From Fimbriimonadaceae bacterium (GTDB lineage: Bacteria; Armatimonadota; Fimbriimonadia; Fimbriimonadales; Fimbriimonadaceae): DNA of 64,000 nucleotides. This document shows positions 17,804-26,220 of this stretch, piece after piece. The notes below the pieces were generated by a model. That model ran no database searches, was not told where the DNA came from, and was given only the letters and a program-made list of their open reading frames with translations. The stretch is taken from NCBI GenBank assembly GCA_019694835.1, contig JAIBBE010000207.1, positions 11,185-75,184 of the forward strand. The letters run 5' to 3'. The first letter of the stretch is position 1. Every line of letters begins with the position of its first letter. The translations under genes and the position numbers were made by a program.

Positions 17804-20800
17804 TCATCCGCCTCCTTTGATCGCCAGCCCGAACCGGTTGGCGAGCATTAGCGCGACTTGATTGAGGTCGCGGCCGGTCACCAATCTCACCTTTTGCTGG
17901 ACGCCGACCGGGTCGGTCGTTCCTTGCGCGAGCACATCGCGAAGCTGTTTGAACATCTTGAACTCGAAGCTGTTCGGATTAAGTGTTTGAAGGACCTTGG
18001 TGTCGAGTTCCTTGGTCAAAGTTCGGCAGGCTTCCGCCACACCCTCTACGCCTGGCCGTCCGAGGGCCCGCTGCACCTTGTACACGTTGACCCCCGCCGT
18101 TTGGTCTGCGGTCTGAGGGTTCAAGGCTCGGAGGATTTGGGCCGGAGAAAGGCCCTCCTCGCGCATCTTGTTGATGCTCAAGACTGCTCGGTCAAGATAG
18201 GCCTCGGGATCAACGCGGGTGGTGCCCCGCCAATCCGCATGTTCAGCCGATCGGCCAGTTGTGTTCCGGTACGCTTGGCCGAGGCACTTGGTCAAGTCGC
18301 GCTGGAATTCGAGAAGCGTCACGGGTTGGCCATCGCGGGTCGGGGTCCAGCCATCCTCTTCGACAGCAAGGTCGTTGTCCATGCCCTTCTTGGCGAGATT
18401 GGCACCATGTCGAATCGGCTTCATCGAGAAGTCGCCATAGCCCAGCTGCTTCATGAGAGCTTGCGTTCTGGCAATGACCGGCTGTTCAACGAAGGCACCG
18501 AGATTCCGATTGTAGTTCGCGATCAACCCGCGATCTGCACCTTCGTTCATGACGAGTTTGGTCGAGTAGCTGTTCTCGACCGCGCCCATAGCGTTGATGA
18601 GGCGCTGTCCCTCGGGTGTCCGCGCGAGTTCGGCTGCGTTATTGGTGACGTAAGCCTGGACATCTCCGCCAATCGCTCGCTTGTTGACCATTTCTTCAAA
18701 TGCCTTCGAGGCGTTGCGGTACTCCTCGGTAAGCACTCGGCCCTCTTCCTTCAACTCCTTGAACCGAGTTTTGAGAACGGCCTCGTTCCATGCGTTCTTC
18801 ACCTGGAGGCGTTCTTGAATCAGGCGTTTGCCGGAGTATTGCAGTCCGACTCGAAGGACGAGTTGCAGGGCGGCTGCTTTGCCTGCCTCGGTCCAACTCC
18901 CCGTCGCGTCGTACTGGTGGGTCGCAGCCAGGGCCACGTCCACCGTGCCGGAGACCATCCGCAGGCCCGATTCGGCTGCGCCGACAACGCCACCCTCGAC
19001 GTAGCCCGTACCAATGCCATATCCGGCTCCGATATACCCGGCGTACCCAGCATAGGGAGAGGCCCCGGTGGCCGCATAGGGTGCGATCACGATCAGCGAC
19101 AGGCCAGCGCCAAATTTGACCTCCTCAAGTGAGTTGATCATCTGCTCGTTGTACGCTTCCTTAGCGCCTTGCTGTCCGAGCACCTGGTTGTGAGCGGCGC
19201 GGAACAGCTGTTTAAGAGCCTCGGTGTCGGTTTTGGCGCGCGCTTCCGGCGAAAGCAACTTCGCTTTCATTGCCAGCATGTCGTTGCGCTGCGGCCCCTC
19301 AAGCAGGTCAATCAACCCGTCGAGTTGTTTCTCCGCGCGGGCAAAGAAAGTTGGCTTGCGGGCCTCAATCTGCATCTGCTCGATCAACTGAGCTTGAGCA
19401 AGCTGCTGCCAGAGCGTTCGTGGACGAACGATTTCACCCGACTCAAGCGACTTGGCGAGCGCCTCCTGCTCTTGAATATCGGTAACCGTTGCCACGACGT
19501 TGAGAACAAGCTGTTCGGCCCGTTTGGGGTCTTTCTCAGCGCGCAGCTCGGCTTTCCACTTATCGAGCCGGGTTTGTGTTTGCGTGATCTGGGCCCGGAT
19601 CTCCGCAATGCGCGAGGCGTTGGGATTCACTGCTGGACCGGGCGTTTCTTCGACGTGGCCAACCGCCGCCTCGGCCGCTGCCCTCGCTTTCTCGAAGAAG
19701 GCGGCGGCGTCGGTGCCGCGAAGCGCGACCAGCTTTTCGAGTTCGTCGAAGTAATCGGTCGGATCTTTGGGTTTGAAGTTGGCGAGTGCCAGCGGTAGCG
19801 CCAAACGCGTCCGGTGATAGCCTTCCAGCACGAATGCCCGTCCGTTGAGATCCATCGCTTGCCGATGCTGTTCGATCCCGGCCTTCATGTCGGCAATTTC
19901 GTCACCCGTTTGAGGAGGTTTTGTGTTCTCGAGGACCTTCGCCTTCTTGCGCATGGCCAAGGCGTCGGCGAGGGTGCACTTGTCCGGGCCAGGTCCTGGA
20001 GGGTCTGTCATCTTGCGCAGTCGATAGACCAGCGTTTGCTTCGGATCCTGAGTCTCGGTTTGGATCACCAAAGATCCGCCTTCGACCCTCATCTGCTTGA
20101 TCACGTCACCCAGGTACAGGGAGTCGTATTGACCGCACGTGTACAGGCCGGGTGAGGACTCTTTGACCGTGAGGACGCGCCAGGCAAAGCGCGAATAGTA
20201 GTTCGCATAGGGTCCGTAGTTGCTCATGGCGATGATGTGGCCTTTGGGAATCGCCATGCCCTTAATCGGATCGACCAGGGCGAGCATGAACGGTGCCCTG
20301 GCCTGTTCGTTGCCGTCCGCAAACCAGTAGCCCTCCCATATTCCCTCAAGACCGCTCGCCGACGGTGGGGCGGTCCGCTGCCCAAGTGCGCGGTCAAACG
20401 CGTCCTTCGCGCGCTTGCGTGCGCGGTACGGATTGGGCGGATCACCGAGCGCTTTGATCTGAAGAACGACCCGTGTCAATTCGCCGCGCAGGGCCTGTAG
20501 CGTTTGCCGCAAGTCGCTCGCCTGTCGCAGAGCCTCATTGGTGGAATCGGGAAGGTCCAAACCGGCGGCCAAGGTCGCTTGTTCCCAACTTTGGTCGAAC
20601 TCGGCGGCAGCCATGACGACGGCGGCGCGAACTTCGATGTACCGACGAAGAAGCGGATTGAGCTGCTTGAAGTAAGCCAAGGCCTCCGAGGTGGGGAAGT
20701 CGAGAATCGGAGCCCATTTGGCCTGCAGCCGATTCGACTCGTCCTCGGTCAAGTCGCCATATACGATCCGCACCATCTCGAGTGCTTGGCGTGCCATCGC

Positions 20801-21916
20801 CTGGTAATCGTCCAGATCAAGGTTCGAGACGTCGGTAGGCAGGTCGTCGGGCTTCAGGGCGGGTTCGTCACTGCGCCAGAGCACATCACGGGTGGAAGCC
20901 TTGTCGAGGTTCTCACTCGGCCACCCTTCGAACGCGGGTCCACCGCTGGGCACCGGGACCCCTGAGTAGACATCGATGAACGGCGTGTAGAGTTGCCCCG
21001 TGACTCGTTCATAGTCGCGCTCATCTCGGACGGCTTCGTCGACCTTGCCCAATCGGCGCAAGACTTCCGCCCGGCGGCGCATCGCAGCCGAGTAGTTGGG
21101 GCTCAGCTCCAGGGCGCGCCCGTAGGCCACGGCCGCCTCTTCAAGACGGCCCGTAACCTCAAGCCATCGAGCGCGGTCATAACGTACTTGTGCATCGTTG
21201 GGGGCTAACTCTTCGAGCCGGGCAACCATCTTCTCGGCCTCGGCATACTCCTTGGCGTCGAGCAGGGCACGCATCCGTTCCCGGACGGCCAGCACGTTCT
21301 TCGAGTCCAAGCGCACGGCCTCCTCTGCCTCCTTCAGCGCTTCGTCAAGTCGGCCGAGCGAACGTAGCAATCGGGTGCGATTTGCACGGAACCCGGCGTG
21401 CTGCGGGTTGAGCGAAATCGCTTTGTCGTAGTCCGCAAGAGCCCGATCAAGGCGCGACGTATCGAAGTAGACAAATCCCCGTTCCAGCCAAATCTCCGCC
21501 CGTTTGGGGTCGAGCTCCAACGACTGAGAGAAATCGCGGAGGGCCTCGTCGTAGCGGCGCAGAGCGTAGAAGGATCGGGCCCGATTTCCCCACATGACCG
21601 CATTGGTCTTCGCTTCATCGATGGCTTGGTCGAACGCCCTGAGGGCTTCTTCGTACCGCTTGAGTTGGTGCAGGGCACAGCCTTTCGTGTTCAACGCGTC
21701 GGCATGGCGAGAACTGCCCACGAGGACCCTGTCTGCGAGTTCGATGGCGCGATCGTAGGCGCCTTCACGAAATGCCTTGGCCGCCTCTTCCCAGGTCTGG
21801 TCAACCTGCCGAGAGTAGGGTAGTCCCTCGCGCTCAGTCGCTGTTGGACTGGTCGGAACCCAAGTTGCTGCCGCGAATGCGGCGATGGCGATGACGAGAA
21901 GCGAGAACTGCTTCAT
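17804..21916 (-). CDS. Very large secreted TPR protein with toxin-like tail architecture
   Basis: 1370 residues. Signal peptide (MKQFSLLVIAIAAFAAATW); at least eight TPR repeats (about 40-310, for example 'YDRAIELADRVLVGSSRHAD', 'YDEALRDFSQSLELDPKRAE'); a lipocalin-like beta segment beginning GIWEGYWFADG; coiled-coil helices (~770-900); a Gly/Ala-rich hydrophobic stretch (~930-990, 'YAGYAGYIGAGYGIGTGYV'); and a C-terminal region (~1100-1370) with 'RHGANLAKKGMDNDLAVEE'. The Gly-rich hydrophobic spacer followed by a distinct C-terminal domain resembles polymorphic toxins, and G..KGMDND resembles a nucleotidyltransferase G(x)nDxD motif; both are inference. GGAGGT lies 6 bases before the ATG. No immunity gene follows downstream. 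Confidence 0.75.
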   Translation of the reverse strand: MKQFSLLVIAIAAFAAATWVPTSPTATEREGLPYSRQVDQTWEEAAKAFREGAYDRAIELADRVLVGSSRHADALNTKGCALHQLKRYEEALRAFDQAIDEAKTNAVMWGNRARSFYALRRYDEALRDFSQSLELDPKRAEIWLERGFVYFDTSRLDRALADYDKAISLNPQHAGFRANRTRLLRSLGRLDEALKEAEEAVRLDSKNVLAVRERMRALLDAKEYAEAEKMVARLEELAPNDAQVRYDRARWLEVTGRLEEAAVAYGRALELSPNYSAAMRRRAEVLRRLGKVDEAVRDERDYERVTGQLYTPFIDVYSGVPVPSGGPAFEGWPSENLDKASTRDVLWRSDEPALKPDDLPTDVSNLDLDDYQAMARQALEMVRIVYGDLTEDESNRLQAKWAPILDFPTSEALAYFKQLNPLLRRYIEVRAAVVMAAAEFDQSWEQATLAAGLDLPDSTNEALRQASDLRQTLQALRGELTRVVLQIKALGDPPNPYRARKRAKDAFDRALGQRTAPPSASGLEGIWEGYWFADGNEQARAPFMLALVDPIKGMAIPKGHIIAMSNYGPYANYYSRFAWRVLTVKESSPGLYTCGQYDSLYLGDVIKQMRVEGGSLVIQTETQDPKQTLVYRLRKMTDPPGPGPDKCTLADALAMRKKAKVLENTKPPQTGDEIADMKAGIEQHRQAMDLNGRAFVLEGYHRTRLALPLALANFKPKDPTDYFDELEKLVALRGTDAAAFFEKARAAAEAAVGHVEETPGPAVNPNASRIAEIRAQITQTQTRLDKWKAELRAEKDPKRAEQLVLNVVATVTDIQEQEALAKSLESGEIVRPRTLWQQLAQAQLIEQMQIEARKPTFFARAEKQLDGLIDLLEGPQRNDMLAMKAKLLSPEARAKTDTEALKQLFRAAHNQVLGQQGAKEAYNEQMINSLEEVKFGAGLSLIVIAPYAATGASPYAGYAGYIGAGYGIGTGYVEGGVVGAAESGLRMVSGTVDVALAATHQYDATGSWTEAGKAAALQLVLRVGLQYSGKRLIQERLQVKNAWNEAVLKTRFKELKEEGRVLTEEYRNASKAFEEMVNKRAIGGDVQAYVTNNAAELARTPEGQRLINAMGAVENSYSTKLVMNEGADRGLIANYNRNLGAFVEQPVIARTQALMKQLGYGDFSMKPIRHGANLAKKGMDNDLAVEEDGWTPTRDGQPVTLLEFQRDLTKCLGQAYRNTTGRSAEHADWRGTTRVDPEAYLDRAVLSINKMREEGLSPAQILRALNPQTADQTAGVNVYKVQRALGRPGVEGVAEACRTLTKELDTKVLQTLNPNSFEFKMFKQLRDVLAQGTTDPVGVQQKVRLVTGRDLNQVALMLANRFGLAIKGGG

Positions 21917-22089
21917 CGACTTACCTCCAGGTTCAGTGTATCACTTTCAGAGTTCCTTGGTCGGCCCGAATCGCTCGCATAAACGCGGGTTTATCTGAGG
22001 TTGGGTACAAGGGCCCAATATGAGACAAAACAAACCATATATGGAACATACTCGCTTCCGATATGATCCAAGATATCGAGGAATTTGGA

Positions 22090-22692
22090 ATGAAAACAAG
22101 CGTCAACAACAAACTCATCCGCAAGGCCCGCGCGGCCACGATTGCCTTCGTAGCCTTGGCGACTCTCTTTGGCAGCGTCGGCTTGACTCGGCCTGCCTAC
22201 GCTCAGGGCCAGGGAAAGGTTTCGGTCCATGACATTAGTTTCGGGCCAGCCACGGTCAACCCCGCATCTCCCGACCTCGGGCTGACCACGGAGTCGCTCG
22301 AGGTCTCCCTGCTCCTGCCTGCCGTGCAGAAGGTTCGTGAAGCGGCTTCGCGGATGAGAGTGAGCGGCCACGGATGGAGCGTCGAGTTGCCCGTTTACGG
22401 CGACACGATGCCGACCATCGCGAAATTCAAGCTCTGGGTCGAGCGCTCTACCGCCGAACAAGGCTACGTGCTGAACATCCGCCTTCAAGATGGCGAAGTG
22501 CGGCGCATGCCGATTCAAGTCAACGAGATCGCGATTCAAGTGCAGCCAGCGACGCAAAGCGACCGCCGAATCATTGAGGTCGACGCGGCTTCCGTGAAGC
22601 ATCACACGGTGGCCAATGTCCTGATGGGTGACGGCAGCGTCCGGCCGATTCTGATCGGGCTGCTCTTACCGGCCGTCCAGAAAGTGCGCTAA
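22090..22692 (+). CDS. Exported protein with two pilin-like LLLPAVQKVR motifs
   Basis: 200 residues from the ATG at 22090 (GAGGAAT lies just upstream). Signal peptide about 1-38 (AFVALATLFGSVGLTRPAYA). Residues 74-89 read LLLPAVQKVREAASRM, the hallmark end of the prepilin helix in planctomycete-type DUF1559 proteins, and LLLPAVQKVR recurs as the last ten residues (191-200). Near 175-186 'NVLMGDGSVRPI' matches the C-terminal DGSVR motif of DUF1559 proteins. Yet there is no prepilin cleavage motif (GFTLIE). Codons of the two motif copies differ, so this is not a recent DNA duplication. Function unknown; it looks like a derivative of the pilin/DUF1559 fold. The 3' end overlaps the convergent helicase gene by 4 bases. 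Confidence 0.72.
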   Translation: MKTSVNNKLIRKARAATIAFVALATLFGSVGLTRPAYAQGQGKVSVHDISFGPATVNPASPDLGLTTESLEVSLLLPAVQKVREAASRMRVSGHGWSVELPVYGDTMPTIAKFKLWVERSTAEQGYVLNIRLQDGEVRRMPIQVNEIAIQVQPATQSDRRIIEVDAASVKHHTVANVLMGDGSVRPILIGLLLPAVQKVR

Positions 22693-24806
22693 ATCCCGAC
22701 CCAGGCGCAGGCTTCGCCTGCGTCATCGAACAGCCGCATCGGGGGGAAATTCTGGAGAATTTCCTCCCCGAAGCGTTTTGACCTCAAGCGTGGATCAAGC
22801 AGGGCGATCACACCCCGGTCTTCGATTCGTCGGATGAGCCGCCCTGCCCCCTGGCGCATCATCATCTTGGCGTTCGGCAAGGAATGGACGGCAAACGGAT
22901 CGAGTCCTTGGGTCTGTAAGTACGCCATTCTCGCCACCGCGGGTGGATCGACGGGGACCTCAAAGGGGATGCGGACGAGGGCCACGCACGACAGGGTCTC
23001 GCCCGGCGCGTCGAAGCCCGTCCAGTACGAGCGCAGGGCGAACAGCGAGGCCCGCAGGTCGTCACGGAAGCGCTCTCCTACACTGGCCGCGCCGTACGCC
23101 CTCTGCATCAAGATCGGCAGGTCGTCGGGGAGGTGAACGCGCATGCGGACCGCTTCCATCTCGCGGCGGCTGTGAAACAGCACCAAGGTGCGGCCTCCGA
23201 CCAAGCCAATCAACCGCTGAACTTCGCGGGCCATTGCGTCGAAGTAAGCGTCTTCCTGCCCCTGCTTGCGCGCCATCGCCGGATCAGGAATCCGACCAGC
23301 GGGGGGCACGTAGAGTGCGGCTTGCGACACGAAGTCGAACGGTGAGGGCAGGATTTCTTCGAAGTTGGCTTTCGTGCCGGTGACTCGGTTAAAGAAGTCA
23401 AACGACGCGTCGAGAGCCAGGGTGGCGGATAGGCAGGCGTAAGGGGTTTTGTCCCACAGCAAGTCGGTGAGTGGCCCCGCGAAGTCGACGATATCGCGTC
23501 GCACGTTGACCGCAGTTTCCCGCCCGGCGGCGAGATGGGTCACCGAAACATCCTCGCGCAAGACCGGAACCGGCTCGTCGCTCGCGGCAGACGAATCGCC
23601 TTCGGCAAAGAGCATGCGACATCCCCATGCGTACTCGGTGAGGTACATCGAATAGGTCTTGACGGCGTCGGTGGCAGCGGCAGCCTGGTCGGGGAGGAGG
23701 TTGCCGGAGTCGCGCCAGGTTTGGAGCATTCGCCGCGTTTGGGCTGTGAATCCATCGACCGCGAGGGCGATGTCGTCGGCAATTTCCTTGAGACGTGGCA
23801 CCGCCTGGGGTATCGAAGCGGCGCGGACCTGTGGATGGGCGAAGACCTCCGCGGGGGTCGCGCTCAGAACTCCCGACCGGCCCAGCCCCTCAGCCACGTC
23901 AAGCAGGCGGTTCCGCGCCGCTTCGAGGCGCATCCGGAAGCCGTCGCACAGGTCCAGCCACGCCTTCAAGTCCTTCCCCCATTCGGCTGCGGGGGCGACG
24001 CTCTGCTCCATCCGCGCGGCGAGACCGGCGATGATCGCGAGCTTGTTCTCGTTGAGTTCGAACTCGAGCGAGTTGGCGGCGGCCTGGGGCAGGTCGTGGG
24101 CCTCGTCGACGATCAGAAAGTCGTAGGCACCGAGCATCGAAACCGCTCCCTCCGAGGAGGCCTTCAGGATGGCGTCCATAAGGACGACGCTGTGGTTGGT
24201 GATGACGATTTGGGCTTTCTCGGCACCTTTACGGGCTCGGTAGTAGAAGCAAGAGTCGTAGTGATCGCACATCCGCGAGGCGCAAACGGGCGGTCCGGAG
24301 ACCTTCGACCAGAGCTTCGACATATCACGCGCGGGCATTTCCAGAACCTGCCGCAACTCGGACTCGATACCGATGCTCAGTCGTTCACGAAGCTGGCGTG
24401 CAATCGGCGGCGAATGCTCCTGGGCGGCGGCGACACAGGCGTATCGCTGTCGCCCGATCAGGAACTGAGTGGAAGGCGGAGAATCGACATCGAACAAGCT
24501 GAGAGCAAGCGGAAGATCCTTCCGCCAATACTGCTCGGCGAGGACATTAGTGTACGTGGCGATGACGGTTCGGCGCTCCGACGCGATGGCGCAGGCGATG
24601 GCGGGGATGAGGGCAGCCAATGACTTGCCAAGGCCGGTGGGGGCCTCGAAGCAGCCTGACTGCCTTCCCTCGATGCAGTCGGCCAGAAGCAGGGCAAGCT
24701 GCTTCTGGTCCGTTCGCTCGACGAAGCCTGGACTCTGAAGGAGCCTGGCGAAGGCCTTCTCGACAAGGGCCTGGGCGGCGGCAGATTGCGCCGCCGTGCT
24801 CGCCAC
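22689..24806 (-). CDS. DinG/XPD-type ATP-dependent DNA helicase
   Basis: 705 residues from a GTG (24804-24806) that shares one base with the TAG of the esterase gene (TAGTG), hence coupled. Superfamily 2 5'-3' helicase: Walker A 'EAPTGLGKS' (~50), Fe-S cluster region with Cys in RYACV...CASRMCDHYDSCFY (~130-205), DEAH box 'VDEAHDLPQ' (~255), motif VI 'MMMRQGAGRLIRR' (~655). Such helicases unwind DNA or R-loops in repair and replication conflict. The reading frame stays open well upstream of 24806, but that part is out-of-frame esterase sequence and is not a domain. Missing the exonuclease domain found in Gram-positive DinG. Confidence 0.9.
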   Translation of the reverse strand: MASTAAQSAAAQALVEKAFARLLQSPGFVERTDQKQLALLLADCIEGRQSGCFEAPTGLGKSLAALIPAIACAIASERRTVIATYTNVLAEQYWRKDLPLALSLFDVDSPPSTQFLIGRQRYACVAAAQEHSPPIARQLRERLSIGIESELRQVLEMPARDMSKLWSKVSGPPVCASRMCDHYDSCFYYRARKGAEKAQIVITNHSVVLMDAILKASSEGAVSMLGAYDFLIVDEAHDLPQAAANSLEFELNENKLAIIAGLAARMEQSVAPAAEWGKDLKAWLDLCDGFRMRLEAARNRLLDVAEGLGRSGVLSATPAEVFAHPQVRAASIPQAVPRLKEIADDIALAVDGFTAQTRRMLQTWRDSGNLLPDQAAAATDAVKTYSMYLTEYAWGCRMLFAEGDSSAASDEPVPVLREDVSVTHLAAGRETAVNVRRDIVDFAGPLTDLLWDKTPYACLSATLALDASFDFFNRVTGTKANFEEILPSPFDFVSQAALYVPPAGRIPDPAMARKQGQEDAYFDAMAREVQRLIGLVGGRTLVLFHSRREMEAVRMRVHLPDDLPILMQRAYGAASVGERFRDDLRASLFALRSYWTGFDAPGETLSCVALVRIPFEVPVDPPAVARMAYLQTQGLDPFAVHSLPNAKMMMRQGAGRLIRRIEDRGVIALLDPRLRSKRFGEEILQNFPPMRLFDDAGEACAWVGI

Positions 24807-25708
24807 TACCGCTCCTCGCCCTTCAGGGTCCGATTGAAGAAGTCGATCACCCAGCCGGTGATCTCCGGGTTCTTGAGGTTGTGGCCCATGCCGCGCACCA
24901 GCTTGAAGGTCACGGGAACACCGGCCTTCTTGAGGGCGGACTCGAGCATAAGGCTTTGATCGGGGAAGACCGTGAAATCGTCCTCGCCGTGGATGATGAG
25001 GAAGGGCGGGTCGTCCTTCGTGACGTACGTGAGGGGGCTGGCCTGCTTGGCAACAGCAGCGCGCTCGATTACGGACCCCCCGATCAGCTTCTCTTCCGGT
25101 GACAGACCGCTGCGCATCGCATTGTCGACTTTGAGATTGGCGGCCATTCGCTGCTTGCGCAGATTGACGAGTTTCACGAGGTCGATCGGCCCAAACATGT
25201 CGACGACCGCCTGCACTGCCGAAGAGGGCGCGCGCACGTTGTCGGGCAAGCCCTCCAGTTCCCAGACTCCTCCCGACGTGCCGAGCAGTGCGGCGAGATG
25301 ACCTCCGGCCGACACGCCCCACACGCCGATCTTGTTTTCGTCGATGCCGTACTGACCCCCGCTGAGTCGAAGCCACCGAATCGCGGTCTTGCAGTCGTGA
25401 ATCTGCGCAGGCCACTTGTGCTTGGGCAGGAGTCGGTAATTAATGGAAATCGAGACGAAACCTGCTCGGGCGAGGTCGGTGACCAGTGACGGCGGCTTAT
25501 CTTTGCTTCCGCCCTCCCATCCACCGCCATGAATGAAAACGACCGCTGGGCGCTTCGAGGCCGAGAGCTTGTTGCGGTAGATATCGAGGAGCAGCGGCTC
25601 CTCGCCGACTCTCCCGTATTCGACGTTGCGAATCAACTCCACACCATTCTCCTTGGCTTGTCCAAAGAAGCAAAGCAGCAGGGCAGCGATCATGGAGCTA
25701 GTGTACAT
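24806..25708 (-). CDS. Secreted alpha/beta-hydrolase (carboxylesterase, BD-FAE-like)
   Basis: 300 residues with a short signal-like N-terminus (MIAALLLCFFGQA; M1 at 25708 or M6 at 25693). Oxyanion motif HGGGW (~58-62), nucleophile elbow GVSAGG (Ser ~133), acid 'IIHGEDDFTVFP' (Asp ~232) and 'RGMGHNLKN' (His ~270): a complete Ser-Asp-His triad of the HSL/feruloyl-esterase type. It probably releases acyl or feruloyl groups outside the cytoplasm. It precedes and is coupled to the helicase gene. Confidence 0.88.
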   Translation of the reverse strand: MYTSSMIAALLLCFFGQAKENGVELIRNVEYGRVGEEPLLLDIYRNKLSASKRPAVVFIHGGGWEGGSKDKPPSLVTDLARAGFVSISINYRLLPKHKWPAQIHDCKTAIRWLRLSGGQYGIDENKIGVWGVSAGGHLAALLGTSGGVWELEGLPDNVRAPSSAVQAVVDMFGPIDLVKLVNLRKQRMAANLKVDNAMRSGLSPEEKLIGGSVIERAAVAKQASPLTYVTKDDPPFLIIHGEDDFTVFPDQSLMLESALKKAGVPVTFKLVRGMGHNLKNPEITGWVIDFFNRTLKGEER

Positions 25709-25736
25709 GCATAAGCGGCGGGAGAGTCTGGGAATT

Positions 25737-26012
25737 CCCCCTCATCTCCCGATGAGGGGGACGTTCACCGCGAGGCACGAGCGCGTGACACAGGGGGAGT
25801 AATTTTCCGGCACCCCTCTCCTGCGCCCTCCCGATGTTGGATTGGCAAGCTGTTGCGGCGGAGGAGAGGGGCTGGGGGAGAGGTGCCGCGGCTGATCTCC
25901 AATGAGCGAGAGTCCTCCGGTGCTGATCAAGTCGTCGATTGCCCCTAGGCTATGACTCTCCCCGATCTCTGCTCCTTCGTCGCGGAGATCGACCGCTCTC
26001 ACTGCGTGAGAG
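25737..26012. repeat. Nested dispersed palindromic repeats
   Basis: This 276-base non-coding stretch holds: a perfect hairpin CCCCCTCATC (25737-25746)/GATGAGGGGG (25751-25760); a block at about 25769-25812 (CGCGAGGCACGAGCG, then AGGGGGAGTAAT) and a block at about 25911-25985 (TCCTCCGG, GTCGTCGATTGCCC, ACTCTCCCC, TCGCGG) that together match the element at 63633-63774 in order; an intervening ~100 bases (25811-25905) with its own inverted arms CACCCCTCTCC and GGAGAGGTG; and a terminal hairpin CTCTCACTGCGTGAGAG (25996-26012). It reads as one repeat interrupted by another. No coding potential. Confidence 0.65.
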
Positions 26013-26062
26013 GGTTTCGCGACACGCAGCGCGCCAATGACGTAAAATCTACTAAGTGTTGC

Positions 26063-26150
26063 CCGCAGGGGGAGCCGAAAGGCTGAGAGTTCTCGTTCGT
26101 GAGATGACCCTAGGAACCTGATGCGGTTCGTACCGCCGTAGGGATTGCGG
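26063..26150 (+). promoter_or_regulatory. TPP riboswitch (Thi box) aptamer
   Basis: All parts of the thiamine pyrophosphate aptamer are present: P1 CCGCA (26063-26067)/TGCGG (26146-26150); GGGGGAGCC then GAAA then GGCTGAGA with the conserved CTGAGA at 26083-26088; P3 TCTCG (26091-26095)/TGAGA; P4 CCCTA (26108-26112)/TAGGG (26139-26143); conserved ACCTGAT at 26116-26122; P5 GCGGT (26123-26127)/ACCGC (26132-26136). A weak promoter (GCGACA at 26019, TAAAAT at 26043) could serve it. The next gene, 70 bases downstream, is a prepilin-like protein and not a thiamine gene. Confidence 0.93.
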
Positions 26151-26154
26151 AAGT

Positions 26155-26218
26155 GGTCTCCGTGGCCGCCTTCCCAATCGAGCGAAGGCAGCCGAACAAC
26201 CGAACGGAGGTCCAGACC
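26155..26218 (+). promoter_or_regulatory. Probable riboswitch expression platform (SD sequestration)
   Basis: GGTCTCCG (26155-26162), directly after the aptamer, can pair with the ribosome binding site region CGGAGGTCCAGACC (26205-26218): CTCCG with CGGAG, or GGTCT with AGACC. A small stem GCCTTC (26168-26173)/GAAGGC (26184-26189) lies between. No T-tract terminator is seen, so translational control is inferred. GGAGG ends 10 bases before the ATG at 26221. Confidence 0.5.
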
Positions 26219-26220
26219 GA

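Noticed and set aside
21979..21994. ATAAAC-GCGG-GTTTAT inverted repeat as an operator
   Set aside because: Only 6-bp AT-rich arms with no aligned -35/-10 boxes for either flanking gene.
24807..25415. Upstream extension of the DinG-like frame
   Set aside because: It is the esterase coding sequence read out of frame; the GTG at 24806 is the plausible start.
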